DNA of 64,000 nt from JAKFDK01 sp036676195 (GCA_036676195.1 JAKFDK010000040.1:62001-126000); one strand, 5' to 3'; numbered from the stretch's first letter, positions 31,648 through 40,930 are shown. The notes: generated by a model from the letters alone, not told the origin. Made by a program: numbers and translations.

Positions 31648-32754
31648 TTGTCACGTTTAATTCAACACGGCCTGCGGATGGGCGAGCCTGCCCTGGTAAA
31701 GGGCAACGAGGCCATCGCCGAAGCGGCTGTCCGCGCTGGCTGCCGACACTTCTTCGGTTACCCGATCACGCCCCAGAGCGAACTGCCCCAGTACATGGCC
31801 AAACGCATGCCCGAAGTGGGCGGTGTGTACCTGCAGGCCGAGAGTGAAGTGGCGGCCGTGAACATGGTCTACGGCGCCGCCTCGGCGGGTGTCCGGGTAC
31901 TGACCTCTTCCTCCAGCCCCGGCTTCAGCCTCAAGCAGGAGGGCATTTCGTACCTGGTCGGCTCCGAACTGCCGTGCGTACTGGTGAACATCATGCGTGG
32001 CGGCCCCGGGCTGGGCAACCTCGGCCCGACCCAGGCCGACTACTACCAGGCCACCCGCGGCGGCGGTCACGGCGACTACCGGACCATCACCTTCGGCCCC
32101 GGCAACCTGCAGGAACTGGTGGACAGCATGGTCCTGGCCTACGATCTGGCCGACAAATATCGCAACCCCGTCATCGTCATCGGCGACGGCGTCATGGGCC
32201 AGATGATGGAGCCGGTATGCTACCCCGAAGAGGAGCCGGTGCAGCCGGAGAAGCCCTGGAAGGTGGAAGGCCGGGTCGGCATGCGCCCGCCCAAGGTCAT
32301 TCACTGCATGTCCATCGCCATCGACGGCTGGGTCAAGTTCAATCAGAAACTGTATGACAAGTTCCAGCTCATCGAAGAGAACGAGCAGTACTACGAACTG
32401 ATCGATGTCGAGGATGCGGACATCGTCATGGTCTCCTTCGGCACCGCCAGCCGCATCTGCCGCACGGCTATGGAGCGGGCCCGGGCCGAAGGCATCAAGG
32501 TGGGGATGATCCGGCCCATCGCCGTGTGGCCGTTCCCGCAGAAGGCATTTGAATATGTCCTGGGTTTGGGCAAGGCCAAGGCCTTCCTGGGCGTGGAACT
32601 GTCCATGGGCCAGATGATCGACGACGTCCGCCTGGCCGTTAACGGCCGGCTGCCGGTACACCTGCACACCAAGTTCGGCGGTATCACGCCGACCCCCCGG
32701 GAGCTCCACGAGCGCCTCCGGGTCATTAATGAGGAGGTGTTGGCATGTCGGTGA
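31648..32754 (+). CDS. vorB: 2-oxoacid:ferredoxin oxidoreductase alpha subunit (VorB/KorA type)
   Basis: A 368-residue alpha subunit, matching the family named VorB (3-methyl-2-oxobutanoate) in anaerobes. Hallmarks: KGNEAIAEAAVRAGCRHFFGYPITPQSE, the TSSSSPGFSLKQEGISYL segment, and GGPGLGNLGPTQADYYQ. TTG at 31648 is used, since GGGGAG lies eight bases upstream; ATG at 31678 is an in-frame alternative. The family oxidises a 2-oxoacid plus CoA to acyl-CoA and CO2. Branched-chain substrates fit the nearby leu and liv genes, but 2-oxoglutarate or aryl pyruvates cannot be excluded. It overlaps the beta subunit by 10 bases. Confidence 0.93.
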   Translation: MSRLIQHGLRMGEPALVKGNEAIAEAAVRAGCRHFFGYPITPQSELPQYMAKRMPEVGGVYLQAESEVAAVNMVYGAASAGVRVLTSSSSPGFSLKQEGISYLVGSELPCVLVNIMRGGPGLGNLGPTQADYYQATRGGGHGDYRTITFGPGNLQELVDSMVLAYDLADKYRNPVIVIGDGVMGQMMEPVCYPEEEPVQPEKPWKVEGRVGMRPPKVIHCMSIAIDGWVKFNQKLYDKFQLIEENEQYYELIDVEDADIVMVSFGTASRICRTAMERARAEGIKVGMIRPIAVWPFPQKAFEYVLGLGKAKAFLGVELSMGQMIDDVRLAVNGRLPVHLHTKFGGITPTPRELHERLRVINEEVLACR

Positions 32755-33557
32755 CCGAGGGCGAAGTCAAGCAGATTTTCAAAATCACCGAAGGTCTGCA
32801 GGAAACCCCCAACCACTACTGCCCCGGCTGCGCGCACGGCATTGTGCACCGGCTGATCGGTGAGGTTCTGACCGAAATGGGGCTCATTGAAGATACCATC
32901 GGTGTCATCGGCGTTGGTTGCTCGGTACTGGCCTGGCGCTATTTCAATATGGACTGCGTCTCCAGCGCCCACGGGCGGGCGCCCGCCGTCGCCACTGGCA
33001 TCAAGCGGGCGGCCCCGACCAAGAACATCTTCACCTACCAGGGTGACGGCGACCTGGCCGCCATCGGCCTCAGCGAAATCATGCATGCGGCCATGCGCGG
33101 TGAGAAGTTCACCACCATCCTGTACAACAACGCCATTTACGGCATGACCGGCTCGCAGATGTCTCCCACCAGCCTGGTCGGCCAGGTGACCTCCACCAGC
33201 CCCTTCGGGCGGGACGCTACCACCTACGGCAGCCCGATGCCGGTGACAGAACTGGTCGCCATGATGGACGGCGCCGCCTATGTGGCCCGGGCCACCGCCA
33301 TCGACGTGGCTTCCATTGCCAAGTGCAAAAAGGTGATCCGCAAGGCATTTGAGGTGCAGCAGCAGGGGCTGGGCTTCAGCATGGTCGAGGTGGTCGGCAC
33401 CTGCCCCACCGGCTGGGGCATCACCCCGAACGAGTCCATGAACTGGGCCAGGGACAACATGCTCTCCGTCTTCCCCCTGGGTGAACTCCGGGCCCCCGGC
33501 CTGCCCAAGCCGGTCTTTACCCCGGCCGACAAGGTTGCGAAGGGGGGCGCGGAATAA
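32745..33557 (+). CDS. 2-oxoacid:ferredoxin oxidoreductase beta subunit (TPP-binding)
   Basis: A 270-residue TPP-binding subunit. CPGCAHGIVHRLIGEVL near the N-terminus and the TPP motif GDGDLAAIGLSEIMHAAMRG...NNAIYGMTGSQMSPT are clear; a conserved Cys in VGCSVLAWRY is also present. It forms the active site with the alpha subunit. The start ATG lies within the end of vorB, and its stop overlaps the gamma start (TAATG), so the subunits are translationally coupled. Confidence 0.95.
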   Translation: MSVTEGEVKQIFKITEGLQETPNHYCPGCAHGIVHRLIGEVLTEMGLIEDTIGVIGVGCSVLAWRYFNMDCVSSAHGRAPAVATGIKRAAPTKNIFTYQGDGDLAAIGLSEIMHAAMRGEKFTTILYNNAIYGMTGSQMSPTSLVGQVTSTSPFGRDATTYGSPMPVTELVAMMDGAAYVARATAIDVASIAKCKKVIRKAFEVQQQGLGFSMVEVVGTCPTGWGITPNESMNWARDNMLSVFPLGELRAPGLPKPVFTPADKVAKGGAE

Positions 33558-34132
33558 TGGCAGCGGAGTGGACTCTTTCGGAGCCCCTGGAACTGGTGGT
33601 GGCCGGTTTCGGTGGCCAGGGCGTCATGCTGCTGGGCCAGTTAATGACCTACGCCGGCATGAAGGCCGGAAAGAAATGCTCGTGGATTCCCTCCTATGGT
33701 CCGGAAATGCGCGGCGGCACTGCCAACTGCGGTGTGATCCTGTCCGAAGTGCCCATCGGCTCGCCGCTGGTAAGTGAGCCCAACGGGGCCATCATCCTGA
33801 ACGCCCCGTCTTTCGACAAGTTCGAGCCGGCGCTGTTGCCCGGCGGCTCCCTGGTGGTCAACTCCTCCATGGTGCCCCAGCGCAGCCAGCGCACCGACAT
33901 CAAGATTGCCTATGTCGACGCCACCCAGGTCGCCCTCAAGCTGGGCAACCGCAAGGCCGCCTCCATGGTCACCCTGGGTGCCTTCCTTGAACTGTACGGC
34001 CAGGTCCCGCTGGCTGCGGTGGAAGCCATACTTGGCAAGCTCCTCAAAGAGAAGCTGATTCCCGTCAACGTTCAGGCAATTGCCGAAGGTGCCCGCATTG
34101 CCAGGGAGCAACTGGCTGCGGTCAGCGCATAG
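33557..34132 (+). CDS. 2-oxoacid:ferredoxin oxidoreductase gamma subunit
   Basis: A 191-residue gamma subunit with the family start VVAGFGGQGVMLLGQLMTYAG and SYGPEMRGGTANCGVILS. It binds CoA and closes the active site in this enzyme class. It completes the delta-alpha-beta-gamma set. A perfect 16-bp inverted repeat begins 38 bp after its stop. Confidence 0.95.
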   Translation: MAAEWTLSEPLELVVAGFGGQGVMLLGQLMTYAGMKAGKKCSWIPSYGPEMRGGTANCGVILSEVPIGSPLVSEPNGAIILNAPSFDKFEPALLPGGSLVVNSSMVPQRSQRTDIKIAYVDATQVALKLGNRKAASMVTLGAFLELYGQVPLAAVEAILGKLLKEKLIPVNVQAIAEGARIAREQLAAVSA

Positions 34133-34169
34133 TCCTGGATCCCATAAGGCGCAGTGAGCCCAACTTGAA

Positions 34170-34206
34170 ATATACCCGGGTAGTCAACAGGACTACCCGG
34201 GTATAT
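34170..34206. promoter_or_regulatory. Perfect 16-bp inverted repeat, hairpin or operator
   Basis: 34170-34185 and 34191-34206 are exact inverted repeats with the loop AACAG; the arms contain CCCGGG and have A/T-rich outer ends (ATATA/TATAT). No T-run follows. It may be an intergenic processing hairpin, an attenuator, or an operator before paaK. Confidence 0.7.
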
Positions 34207-34273
34207 CGCCGAAGGACGGAATTATTCCAAAACCAACAACGGGTGACGCACAGTTGCAAGGAGAGGAAATAGT

Positions 34274-35587
34274 ATGATCTGGAACCGGGAGATCGAGACT
34301 CTGCCCAGGTCAGAGATGCAACGTCTGCAGACTGAGCGGCTTCAGCGTATTGTGGCCTATGCTTACGAGCGGGTGCCGCTGTACCGCCAGCGCTACGACG
34401 AGGCCGGGGTAGGGCCCGATGCGATCAAACATCTGGAAGACCTGGCCAAGCTGCCGTTCACCCGTAAGTACGACCTGCGGGAGAATTACCCCTTCGGTCT
34501 GTTTGCAGTGCCGACCAGCGAATGTATCCGGCTGCACGCCTCTTCCGGCACCAAGGGCAAGCCCACCGTGGTGGGCTACACCCGCAATGACATTGACATG
34601 TGGTGCGAAGCGGTGGCGCGGGTCTTCTGTATGGGCGGCGGCCAGCCGGGCGACATGTTCCAGAACGCCTACGGATACGGGCTGTTCACCGGCGGCCTGG
34701 GCTTCCACGATGGGGTGCAGCGGGCGGGCGGTACCGTAGTACCGGTGTCCGGCGGCAACACCCCCCGGCAGATCATGCTCATGCAGGACTTCCAGTCCAA
34801 GGGCCTGGGCTGTACGCCGTCTTACGCCCTGAACATCGCCGATGCCCTGGAAGAAGCAACGGTGGACCGCGGCAGCATCAATCTGCGCTATGGCTTCTTC
34901 GGGGCGGAGCCCTGGTCAGACGCCATGCGTGCCCAGATTGAGGCCAAGCTCGGCATTGATGCGATGGATATCTACGGCCTGTCCGAAATTACCGGCCCGG
35001 GTGTGAGCTGTGAGTGCAAGGAGGCCAAGGACGGGCTGCACGTCAACGAGGACTTCTTCCTGCCGGAAATCATCGACCCCAACACCGGGGCCCCGTTGCC
35101 GGACGGCGAGTGGGGCGAACTGGTCTTCACCACCCTCACCAAGGAAGCCATTCCCATGATCCGCTACCGTACTGGTGATATTACCAAGTTGAACCATGAA
35201 AAGTGCAAGTGCGGCCGCACCACAGTCCGGATGAACCGGCTGAAGGGCCGTGCCGACGATATGCTAATTATTCGTGGCGTGAATGTCTTCCCTTCCGAGG
35301 TGGAACGGGAACTGCTCGGATTCACGGAACTGGCACCGCACTACCAGTTGATGCTGGACCGGGAACGGGCCCTGGATGAAGTTGAGGTTCAGGTCGAACT
35401 CAGTGACACCCTGCATCGGGAATGGGGCGGACTGGAGGCCCCGCAGGTAACGGCACTCAAGCGCCGGGTCGCCGAGCAGATCAAGAATTCCATGGGTATC
35501 AGCGTCGCCGTCACCCTGACCCCGCCGAAGACCATCGCACGGAGCGAGGGCAAGGCGATCCGGGTGATCGACCGGCGCAAAATCTGA
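34274..35587 (+). CDS. paaK: Phenylacetate-CoA ligase family protein
   Basis: A 437-residue AMP-forming ligase of the PaaK family (aryl acid plus CoA plus ATP to aryl-CoA). The phosphate-binding loop is HASSGTKGKPTVVGYT, followed by YGYGLFTGGLGFHDG, MDIYGLSEITGPGVS, RYRTGDIT and the C-terminal swivelling domain with GRADDMLIIRGVNVFPS. CAAGGAGAGG upstream supports the ATG at 34274. PaaK homologues often sit next to indolepyruvate or KOR-type oxidoreductases, where they make or use aryl-CoA from aromatic amino acid breakdown. Substrate could be phenylacetate, indoleacetate or similar. Confidence 0.93.
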   Translation: MIWNREIETLPRSEMQRLQTERLQRIVAYAYERVPLYRQRYDEAGVGPDAIKHLEDLAKLPFTRKYDLRENYPFGLFAVPTSECIRLHASSGTKGKPTVVGYTRNDIDMWCEAVARVFCMGGGQPGDMFQNAYGYGLFTGGLGFHDGVQRAGGTVVPVSGGNTPRQIMLMQDFQSKGLGCTPSYALNIADALEEATVDRGSINLRYGFFGAEPWSDAMRAQIEAKLGIDAMDIYGLSEITGPGVSCECKEAKDGLHVNEDFFLPEIIDPNTGAPLPDGEWGELVFTTLTKEAIPMIRYRTGDITKLNHEKCKCGRTTVRMNRLKGRADDMLIIRGVNVFPSEVERELLGFTELAPHYQLMLDRERALDEVEVQVELSDTLHREWGGLEAPQVTALKRRVAEQIKNSMGISVAVTLTPPKTIARSEGKAIRVIDRRKI

Positions 35588-35611
35588 TACACAATGCGGA
35601 GGGGGATTTGG

Positions 35612-36850
35612 ATGAAGTTACATCGTCCCGCGAAGGCGTTCCTGTCTCTGGCCCTGGCCTCTATGTTTGCTGTATCTATGGTTGGATGTAGCAGCAGCAA
35701 GCCGGCCGAGACAACGAAGCCTGCTGAAGCCACAAAGACTGAGGCCAAGGCAGAGGCGCCCAAGCCAGCCGAACCGGCCAAGCCGGTCAAGATCGGCGTC
35801 TTCTTCTCGGTCACCGGTGGCGCCTCGTCACTTGGCAAGGGCGAGATGGACACCGTGAAGATGCTGGCCGAGCAGATCAATGCCAAGGGCGGCATCAAGG
35901 GTGCCAAGATCGAGCTGGTTGAAGTCGATGACAAGAGCCTGGAAACGGAAGCCGTTCTGGCCGTCAAGAAGCTGATCCAGGAAGGCGTGGTCGGTATCGT
36001 CGGCGGTACCACCAGCGGCAACACCCTGGCGGTCATTGACACCATCCAGAAGGAACAGATGCCGTTCATCTCCGCTGCCGCCAGCATCGCGATTGTCAAG
36101 CCGGTCAAGGAGTGGGTCTTCAAGACCCCCCAGAGCGACGAGCAGGCCATCATCAAGATCCTGGAGCACACCAAGGCCAAGGGCTGGACCAAGCTGGGCT
36201 GGATCAACATCAACAACGCCTACGGTGACAGCGGCCGCGCCGAGTTCGAGCGGCTGTCGAAGAACTACGGCGTCGAGATTGTGGCCAGTGAGCGCTACAA
36301 CCCCAAGGATACCGATATGACCGCGCAGCTCACCCGCATCAAGGGCAAGAACCCCCAGGCCGTGATCAACTGGTCCACGCCGCCTGAGGCATCCATCGTG
36401 ACCCGTAACTTCAAGCAGATCGGCTTCAGCGGGCCCCTGTACCAGAGCCACGGCGTGGCCAACGGCGCCTTCCTGGAGCAGTCCGGTGATGCCGCCAACG
36501 GCGTCATTCTGCCGGCCGGCTACCTGCTGGTGGCGGACGGCCTGCCCGATGGCCCCCGCAAGAAGGTCCTGGTTGACTATGCCAGCCAGTTCAAGGCCAA
36601 GTATGGCTCCGATCCGAACACCTTCGGCGGCCATGCCTGGGACGGCTTCATGATGATGGTCAGCGCCATCGAGAACGCCGGGACGGACAAGGCCAAGATC
36701 CGGGACTACCTGGAAAGCGGTATCAAGAGCTTCCCCGGCATCACCGGCACCTTCACCATGAAGAAGGACGACCACATGGGCCTGCACAACGAGGATGCCT
36801 TTGCTCTGATCGAGATCAAGGGCGGGAAGTGGACCCTGCTCTCCAAGTAA
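35612..36850 (+). CDS. livJ: Branched-chain amino acid-type ABC transporter substrate-binding lipoprotein
   Basis: A 412-residue lipoprotein: signal peptide with VSMVGCSSS (lipobox Cys about residue 27), a Lys/Ala/Glu/Pro linker, then a Peripla_BP_6 domain (KIGVFFSVTGGASSLGKGEMDTV, IVGGTTSGNTLAV). GGAGGGGG before the ATG at 35612 sets the start. It is the binding protein of the following livHMGF genes. The family takes up Leu/Ile/Val but also aromatic acids, amides and urea, so with paaK next door an aromatic acid is a real alternative. Confidence 0.93.
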   Translation: MKLHRPAKAFLSLALASMFAVSMVGCSSSKPAETTKPAEATKTEAKAEAPKPAEPAKPVKIGVFFSVTGGASSLGKGEMDTVKMLAEQINAKGGIKGAKIELVEVDDKSLETEAVLAVKKLIQEGVVGIVGGTTSGNTLAVIDTIQKEQMPFISAAASIAIVKPVKEWVFKTPQSDEQAIIKILEHTKAKGWTKLGWININNAYGDSGRAEFERLSKNYGVEIVASERYNPKDTDMTAQLTRIKGKNPQAVINWSTPPEASIVTRNFKQIGFSGPLYQSHGVANGAFLEQSGDAANGVILPAGYLLVADGLPDGPRKKVLVDYASQFKAKYGSDPNTFGGHAWDGFMMMVSAIENAGTDKAKIRDYLESGIKSFPGITGTFTMKKDDHMGLHNEDAFALIEIKGGKWTLLSK

Positions 36851-36932
36851 GAGCAGCGTCGGGAGTGGGATGGGGCCGGACCTCCGGCCCCCCCTCCCGG
36901 CGGTCCGCCGCCCCCGGGAAAGGGAGTTGGGC

Positions 36933-37814
36933 ATGAACTTTGGCGCGCAGCTCCTGCAGTATCTGCTCTCTGGCCTGACCGTTGGCGCCATCTATGCGCT
37001 CATGGCTGTCGGGTTTGTCGTGACTTTCAACGTAACAGGGGTCCTGAATTTCGCCCAGGGCGAGTTTGCCATGGTCGGCGCGCTGCTCGCTCTTTCTGTC
37101 ACCCGTGCCGGGGTGCCGGTGTACCTGGCTGTTCCGGTCGCGATTGCCGGTACTGTGGTAGTCGGCGCGCTGGTGGAGCGGCTGGCCATTTACCCGGCCC
37201 GACGGTGGGGCCCCCTGACCCTGGTCATTATCACCATCGGCGTTTCCATTGCGATGCGGGGCATTGGCCTGCTGATCTGGGGTACGGAGTCGTATGTCCC
37301 ACCGGCCCTGATCCCTGGAGATCCCATTCGGTTCCTGGGCGCCAGCCTGCAGCGCCAGGCCGGTCTGGCCATCGTGCTCAGCCTTGTGCTGGTCTGGCTC
37401 CTGCACCTGTTCTTTAACCGGACCGTCTTGGGTACGGCGGTGCGGGCCGTGGTCATGAACCAGTTGGCGGCGCGGTTGATGGGGATTTCCCCGGAGCGTG
37501 CGTCGGTTCTCGCCTTTGCCATCAGCGCCGGGTTCGGGGCGGTGGCGGGCGTGATTTTGGCCCCCATTGCTGCCGCCACATACGACATGGGCACCATGTT
37601 GACCCTGAAGGCGTTCGTTGCCGCCATGCTGGGTGGATTGACCAACGCCCCGGCCTCGATCCTCGGCGGGATGGTGCTGGGGTTAACCGAGTCCTTCGGG
37701 GCTGGCCTGATTTCGTCCGCATTCAAAGATGCCATCGCCTTCCTGCTGCTCTTGGCCATGCTCTTCGTGCGGCCGACGGGGTTGCTGGGCAAGGCCTCCG
37801 GTAAACGGGTGTAG
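36933..37814 (+). CDS. livH: Branched-chain amino acid-type ABC permease LivH
   Basis: A 293-residue permease with about eight membrane segments and the family sequence LTVGAIYALMAVGFVVTFNVTGVLNFAQGEF early, and the EAA-type loop ...NQLAARLMGI. The ATG at 36933 follows AAAGGGAG; the frame is open further upstream but lacks a site. It precedes livM by 11 bp. Confidence 0.93.
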   Translation: MNFGAQLLQYLLSGLTVGAIYALMAVGFVVTFNVTGVLNFAQGEFAMVGALLALSVTRAGVPVYLAVPVAIAGTVVVGALVERLAIYPARRWGPLTLVIITIGVSIAMRGIGLLIWGTESYVPPALIPGDPIRFLGASLQRQAGLAIVLSLVLVWLLHLFFNRTVLGTAVRAVVMNQLAARLMGISPERASVLAFAISAGFGAVAGVILAPIAAATYDMGTMLTLKAFVAAMLGGLTNAPASILGGMVLGLTESFGAGLISSAFKDAIAFLLLLAMLFVRPTGLLGKASGKRV

Positions 37815-37825
37815 GAGGTGCCGGT

Positions 37826-38890
37826 GTGGCCGCACTACGAGGATGGCGGGGCTGGCTTGCAGCGATGGTGCTCCTGGCGGCACTGGCATTGCTGCCCCTG
37901 GTCGCCACGCGCTACCTGCTCAGCGTGATGATTGTGGTTGGGCTCCACGGGATTGTGGCTCTGGGCCTGAACTTGCTCATGGGATACGCCGGCCAGGTCT
38001 CGCTGGGCCAGGCCGCCTTCTACGGCATCGGTGCCTACGCCAGCGCGTCGCTGACCGTGAAGTTTGGTGTATCGCCCTGGCTGGCGCTGGTCATCGGTAT
38101 GGTACTGGCAGGCCTTGTGGCTTATGCCGTCGGGATTCCCACCTTCCGCCTGCAGGGGTTGTATCTGTCGCTGGCCACCATGGGTGTGGGCGTGATCATT
38201 TACATTATTCTGGTGGAGTGGATCAGCGTCACCGGCGGGCCGTCGGGGATTCCGGCCATTCCGTATCTGTCCCTGGGCGGGTTCGAGTTCAATACCGACC
38301 TGCGTTACTACTACCTGACGCTGGCAGCCGCCGTGCCCTGTGCCCTGACCGCCAGGAGCCTGGTTTCTTCCCGCATCGGGCGGGCCCTGCGGGCCGTACA
38401 TGGCAGTGAAGCAGCCGCTGGTGCCCTGGGTGTGGACGTATCCCGTTTCAAGCTGCAGACCTTTATCCTGAGCGCTGTCTATGCCAGCCTGGCGGGCAGC
38501 CTGTATGCACACTATGTGACCTTTATCAGCCCTGTCCCCTTCAACTACATGGAGTCCGTCTCGTTCCTGACCATGAGCATGTTGGGCGGGGCCGGCAGCA
38601 TCGCCGGCGCCTTTGTGGGGGCCGGGATCACGTCGTTCCTGCGGGAAGTGCTCCAGGACAATCTACCGAAACTGATTCCCGGTGCCGGCGGCGAAGTGGA
38701 GACGGTCTTCTTCGGGCTGCTGCTGACACTGATCATGATCTACATGCCGGAAGGCATCACCGCGGCCGTCGGGCGGCTCTGGCAGCGTATGTGGGCCGGC
38801 CAGGCGCAACGCGGCCGGACATCCCCCCAGAGCACTGAGGCCAGGGCGGGACAGGAGGAGGTGGCCAGCGGTGGCACTGCTCGAGGTTAG
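37826..38890 (+). CDS. livM: Branched-chain amino acid-type ABC permease LivM
   Basis: A 354-residue permease with about nine to ten membrane segments; typical LivM features are LMGYAGQVSLGQAAFYGIGAYASA and RALRAVHGSEAAAGALGVD (cytoplasmic coupling loop). GTG at 37826 follows GGAGGTG. The C-terminal tail (about 30 residues, hydrophilic) is not conserved. It overlaps livG by 20 bases. Confidence 0.93.
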   Translation: MAALRGWRGWLAAMVLLAALALLPLVATRYLLSVMIVVGLHGIVALGLNLLMGYAGQVSLGQAAFYGIGAYASASLTVKFGVSPWLALVIGMVLAGLVAYAVGIPTFRLQGLYLSLATMGVGVIIYIILVEWISVTGGPSGIPAIPYLSLGGFEFNTDLRYYYLTLAAAVPCALTARSLVSSRIGRALRAVHGSEAAAGALGVDVSRFKLQTFILSAVYASLAGSLYAHYVTFISPVPFNYMESVSFLTMSMLGGAGSIAGAFVGAGITSFLREVLQDNLPKLIPGAGGEVETVFFGLLLTLIMIYMPEGITAAVGRLWQRMWAGQAQRGRTSPQSTEARAGQEEVASGGTARG

Positions 38891-39635
38891 AGGCCTGACC
38901 AAATCCTTCGGCGGTGTGGTGGCCGTAAACGGCGTCAGCTTTGACGTGCCGGAGGGCGCCATCGTGGCCATGATTGGTCCCAACGGGGCCGGCAAGACCA
39001 CGGTCTTCAACATGGTCAGCGGCGCCATCGCACCGGAAGCCGGTGAAATTCGGTTTCAGGGTCAGAACGTACGCGGCCTGCTGCCCCACCGTCTGGCGGT
39101 CATGGGGTTTACCCGCACCTTCCAGAACCTGCAGATTTTTGAACAGATGACGGTCCTGGAAAACGTGATGGTGGGTGGCCACACCCGCACCCGGACTGGC
39201 TTTGTTCAGGCTGCCCTGGGGCTGCCGCCCCGGGCGCGGGAAGAGAAATGGATCCGGGCCGAGGCCATGTCCAAGCTGGAACTGGTGGGGCTGGCCGACA
39301 AGGCCGACGAGCCGGCCAACAGCTTGCCTTACGGCCAGCAGCGCCTGTTGGAGATCGCCCGGGCGCTCGCGGCCCAGCCCAAACTGCTGTTGCTCGACGA
39401 ACCGGCCGCCGGCCTCAATGGCCGGGAAACGGCGGAGCTGGCCAGGCTCATGCGCCGGCTGCGTGACCAGGGCATTACGTTCTTGTTTGTTGAGCACGAC
39501 ATGGGTACAGTGATGAACCTGGCTGACCAGATCGTGGTGCTGGAGTACGGCGCCAAGATTGCCGACGGCACACCGGAACAGATTCAGCGCGATCCGCGGG
39601 TTATCGCCGCCTATCTGGGTGAAGAGGCGGTGTAG
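38871..39635 (+). CDS. livG: Branched-chain amino acid-type ABC ATPase LivG
   Basis: A 254-residue ATPase: Walker A GPNGAGKTT, LivG-type FTRTFQNLQIFEQMTVLENVMVG, signature LPYGQQRLLEIARAL, Walker B LLLLDEPAAGLN. GTG at 38871 lies inside the end of livM and follows AGGAGGAGGTGG. It pairs with livF. Confidence 0.95.
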   Translation: MALLEVRGLTKSFGGVVAVNGVSFDVPEGAIVAMIGPNGAGKTTVFNMVSGAIAPEAGEIRFQGQNVRGLLPHRLAVMGFTRTFQNLQIFEQMTVLENVMVGGHTRTRTGFVQAALGLPPRAREEKWIRAEAMSKLELVGLADKADEPANSLPYGQQRLLEIARALAAQPKLLLLDEPAAGLNGRETAELARLMRRLRDQGITFLFVEHDMGTVMNLADQIVVLEYGAKIADGTPEQIQRDPRVIAAYLGEEAV

Positions 39636-39683
39636 GGCGAGGCGAACCCCGTCCCGCATCTTGTGGAAGCAGAGGTGGAGGCA

Positions 39684-40421
39684 GTGCTGCGGGTCGAGCG
39701 GATCTGTACATCCCATGGACGGGTTCAGGTGCTGCATGAGGTCTCCCTCGCCGTGAACCCGGGTGAGATTGTGGCGATCATTGGTGCCAACGGGGCCGGA
39801 AAGAGCACCCTGATGGGCAGCATATCCGGCTTGTATCCGATCCAGTCCGGTCAGATCCTGCTGGAGGGCAAACCGGTGCACGGGTTGTCAGCCGAACAGG
39901 TGGTAGGCCGGGGAATCAGCCTGGTCCCGGAGGGGCGCCAGGTCTTTTATGGGCTGACGGTACGGGAAAACCTGGTTCTCGGGGCGTATCCCCGCCGTGG
40001 GGTGCGTGTGGACGAGGTGCGGGCCGATATCGAGATGGTTCTTGACCTGTTCCCGCCCCTGCGCAATCTGCTGGGCCGCCTTGCCGGGTACCTGTCCGGC
40101 GGTGAGCAGCAGATGCTGGCCGTTGGGCGCGGGCTGATGGGCCGGCCGCGGGTGTTGCTGATTGACGAACTTTCCCTCGGACTGGCGCCGCTGGTGGTGC
40201 AGGATCTGCTAAAGACCATGGTCCGGCTGCGGGATGAGCGGGGCACCACCATTTTGATGGTCGAGCAAAACGCCCGGGCTGCCATGAAGGTGGCCGACCG
40301 GTGTTTAGTGCTGGAGCGGGGCCAAGTTGTTGCCCAGGGTACTTCGCAGGAGCTGCTGGCCGATCCCCGGCTGGAGGCAGCCTACCTGGGCAAGGGCTAT
40401 CGGGCCCTGGCAGCCGAATAG
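39684..40421 (+). CDS. livF: Branched-chain amino acid-type ABC ATPase LivF
   Basis: A 245-residue ATPase: Walker A GANGAGKST, LivF-type SLVPEGRQVFYGLTVRENL, signature LSGGEQQMLAVGRGLM, Walker B VLLIDELSLGL. The GTG at 39684 gives the usual LivF N-terminus (MLRVERICTSHGRVQVLHEV) and follows AGAGGTGGAGG; a GTG at 39663 would add seven residues. It ends the liv operon, closed by two terminators. Confidence 0.93.
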   Translation: MLRVERICTSHGRVQVLHEVSLAVNPGEIVAIIGANGAGKSTLMGSISGLYPIQSGQILLEGKPVHGLSAEQVVGRGISLVPEGRQVFYGLTVRENLVLGAYPRRGVRVDEVRADIEMVLDLFPPLRNLLGRLAGYLSGGEQQMLAVGRGLMGRPRVLLIDELSLGLAPLVVQDLLKTMVRLRDERGTTILMVEQNARAAMKVADRCLVLERGQVVAQGTSQELLADPRLEAAYLGKGYRALAAE

Positions 40422-40436
40422 GCCTTAGTCGTATGC

Positions 40437-40469
40437 AAAGGTCCGGGGAGTACATCCCCGGACCTTTTA
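40437..40469 (+). terminator. Rho-independent terminator 1 of the liv operon
   Basis: A perfect 13-bp stem (40437-40449 with 40455-40467, loop GTACA), with TTTT spanning its end. Confidence 0.9.
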
Positions 40470-40505
40470 CACGGGTCAATCGCCACTTCGGTACCTGGGA
40501 GACCG

Positions 40506-40555
40506 CTGCACTACCAGCCTCTGCGCGCGGCTGGTAGTGCAGCTAGTATTTTTTT
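40506..40555 (+). terminator. Terminator 2 of the liv operon
   Basis: A perfect 14-bp stem (40506-40519 with 40529-40542) is followed by CTAGTATTTTTTT. It lies 38 bp after the first terminator, and on the other strand encodes the end of the hypothetical gene at 40511-40834. Confidence 0.85.
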
Positions 40556-40834
40556 CAACACCCCGATTTCCAGAAACAGGGACCACAGTTCCTGTCGACG
40601 CCAATTGGAGCAGGTTGAGTGGGGGAAGCGTTTGGTCGTCAGGGCTATCCGCTCCACGCCCTCACCGGTGTCTATGTCGTACTCGTCGATGACACCTTTG
40701 AACGCAAATTCCTTGCAGCACTGCCACCAGCTCCTGAAGGCCTCATCTTTCAGGGCTGGGATCGGCATCTCCTCCACGACCGGAATGTCACCGATCCTTG
40801 CCGGATAGTGCCGCCTCAGCTTCCCCAGATTCAT
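40511..40834 (-). CDS. Hypothetical protein
   Basis: A 107-residue frame. The ATG at 40834 follows AGTGGAGG with eight bases between, which is a good site, and the protein has ordinary composition with charged and aromatic residues (PVVEEMPIPALKDEAFRSWW, KGVIDEYDIDTGEG, HSTCSNWRRQELWSLFLEIG). I do not recognise a family. The last 10 residues are encoded within the arms of the plus-strand terminator, so either the true stop was lost and the end is a chance extension, or the hairpin serves both strands. Possibly a small accessory or a remnant. Confidence 0.45.
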   Translation of the reverse strand: MNLGKLRRHYPARIGDIPVVEEMPIPALKDEAFRSWWQCCKEFAFKGVIDEYDIDTGEGVERIALTTKRFPHSTCSNWRRQELWSLFLEIGVLKKILAALPAARRGW

Positions 40835-40930
40835 GCTCAAAACCTCCACTGGGCGCCCGGGCCGCCGCAACCCGCGGGCCAACCACGTGCGGACGCCGGA
40901 AGCAATGCAAGCCTTCATGGCAACGGCATC

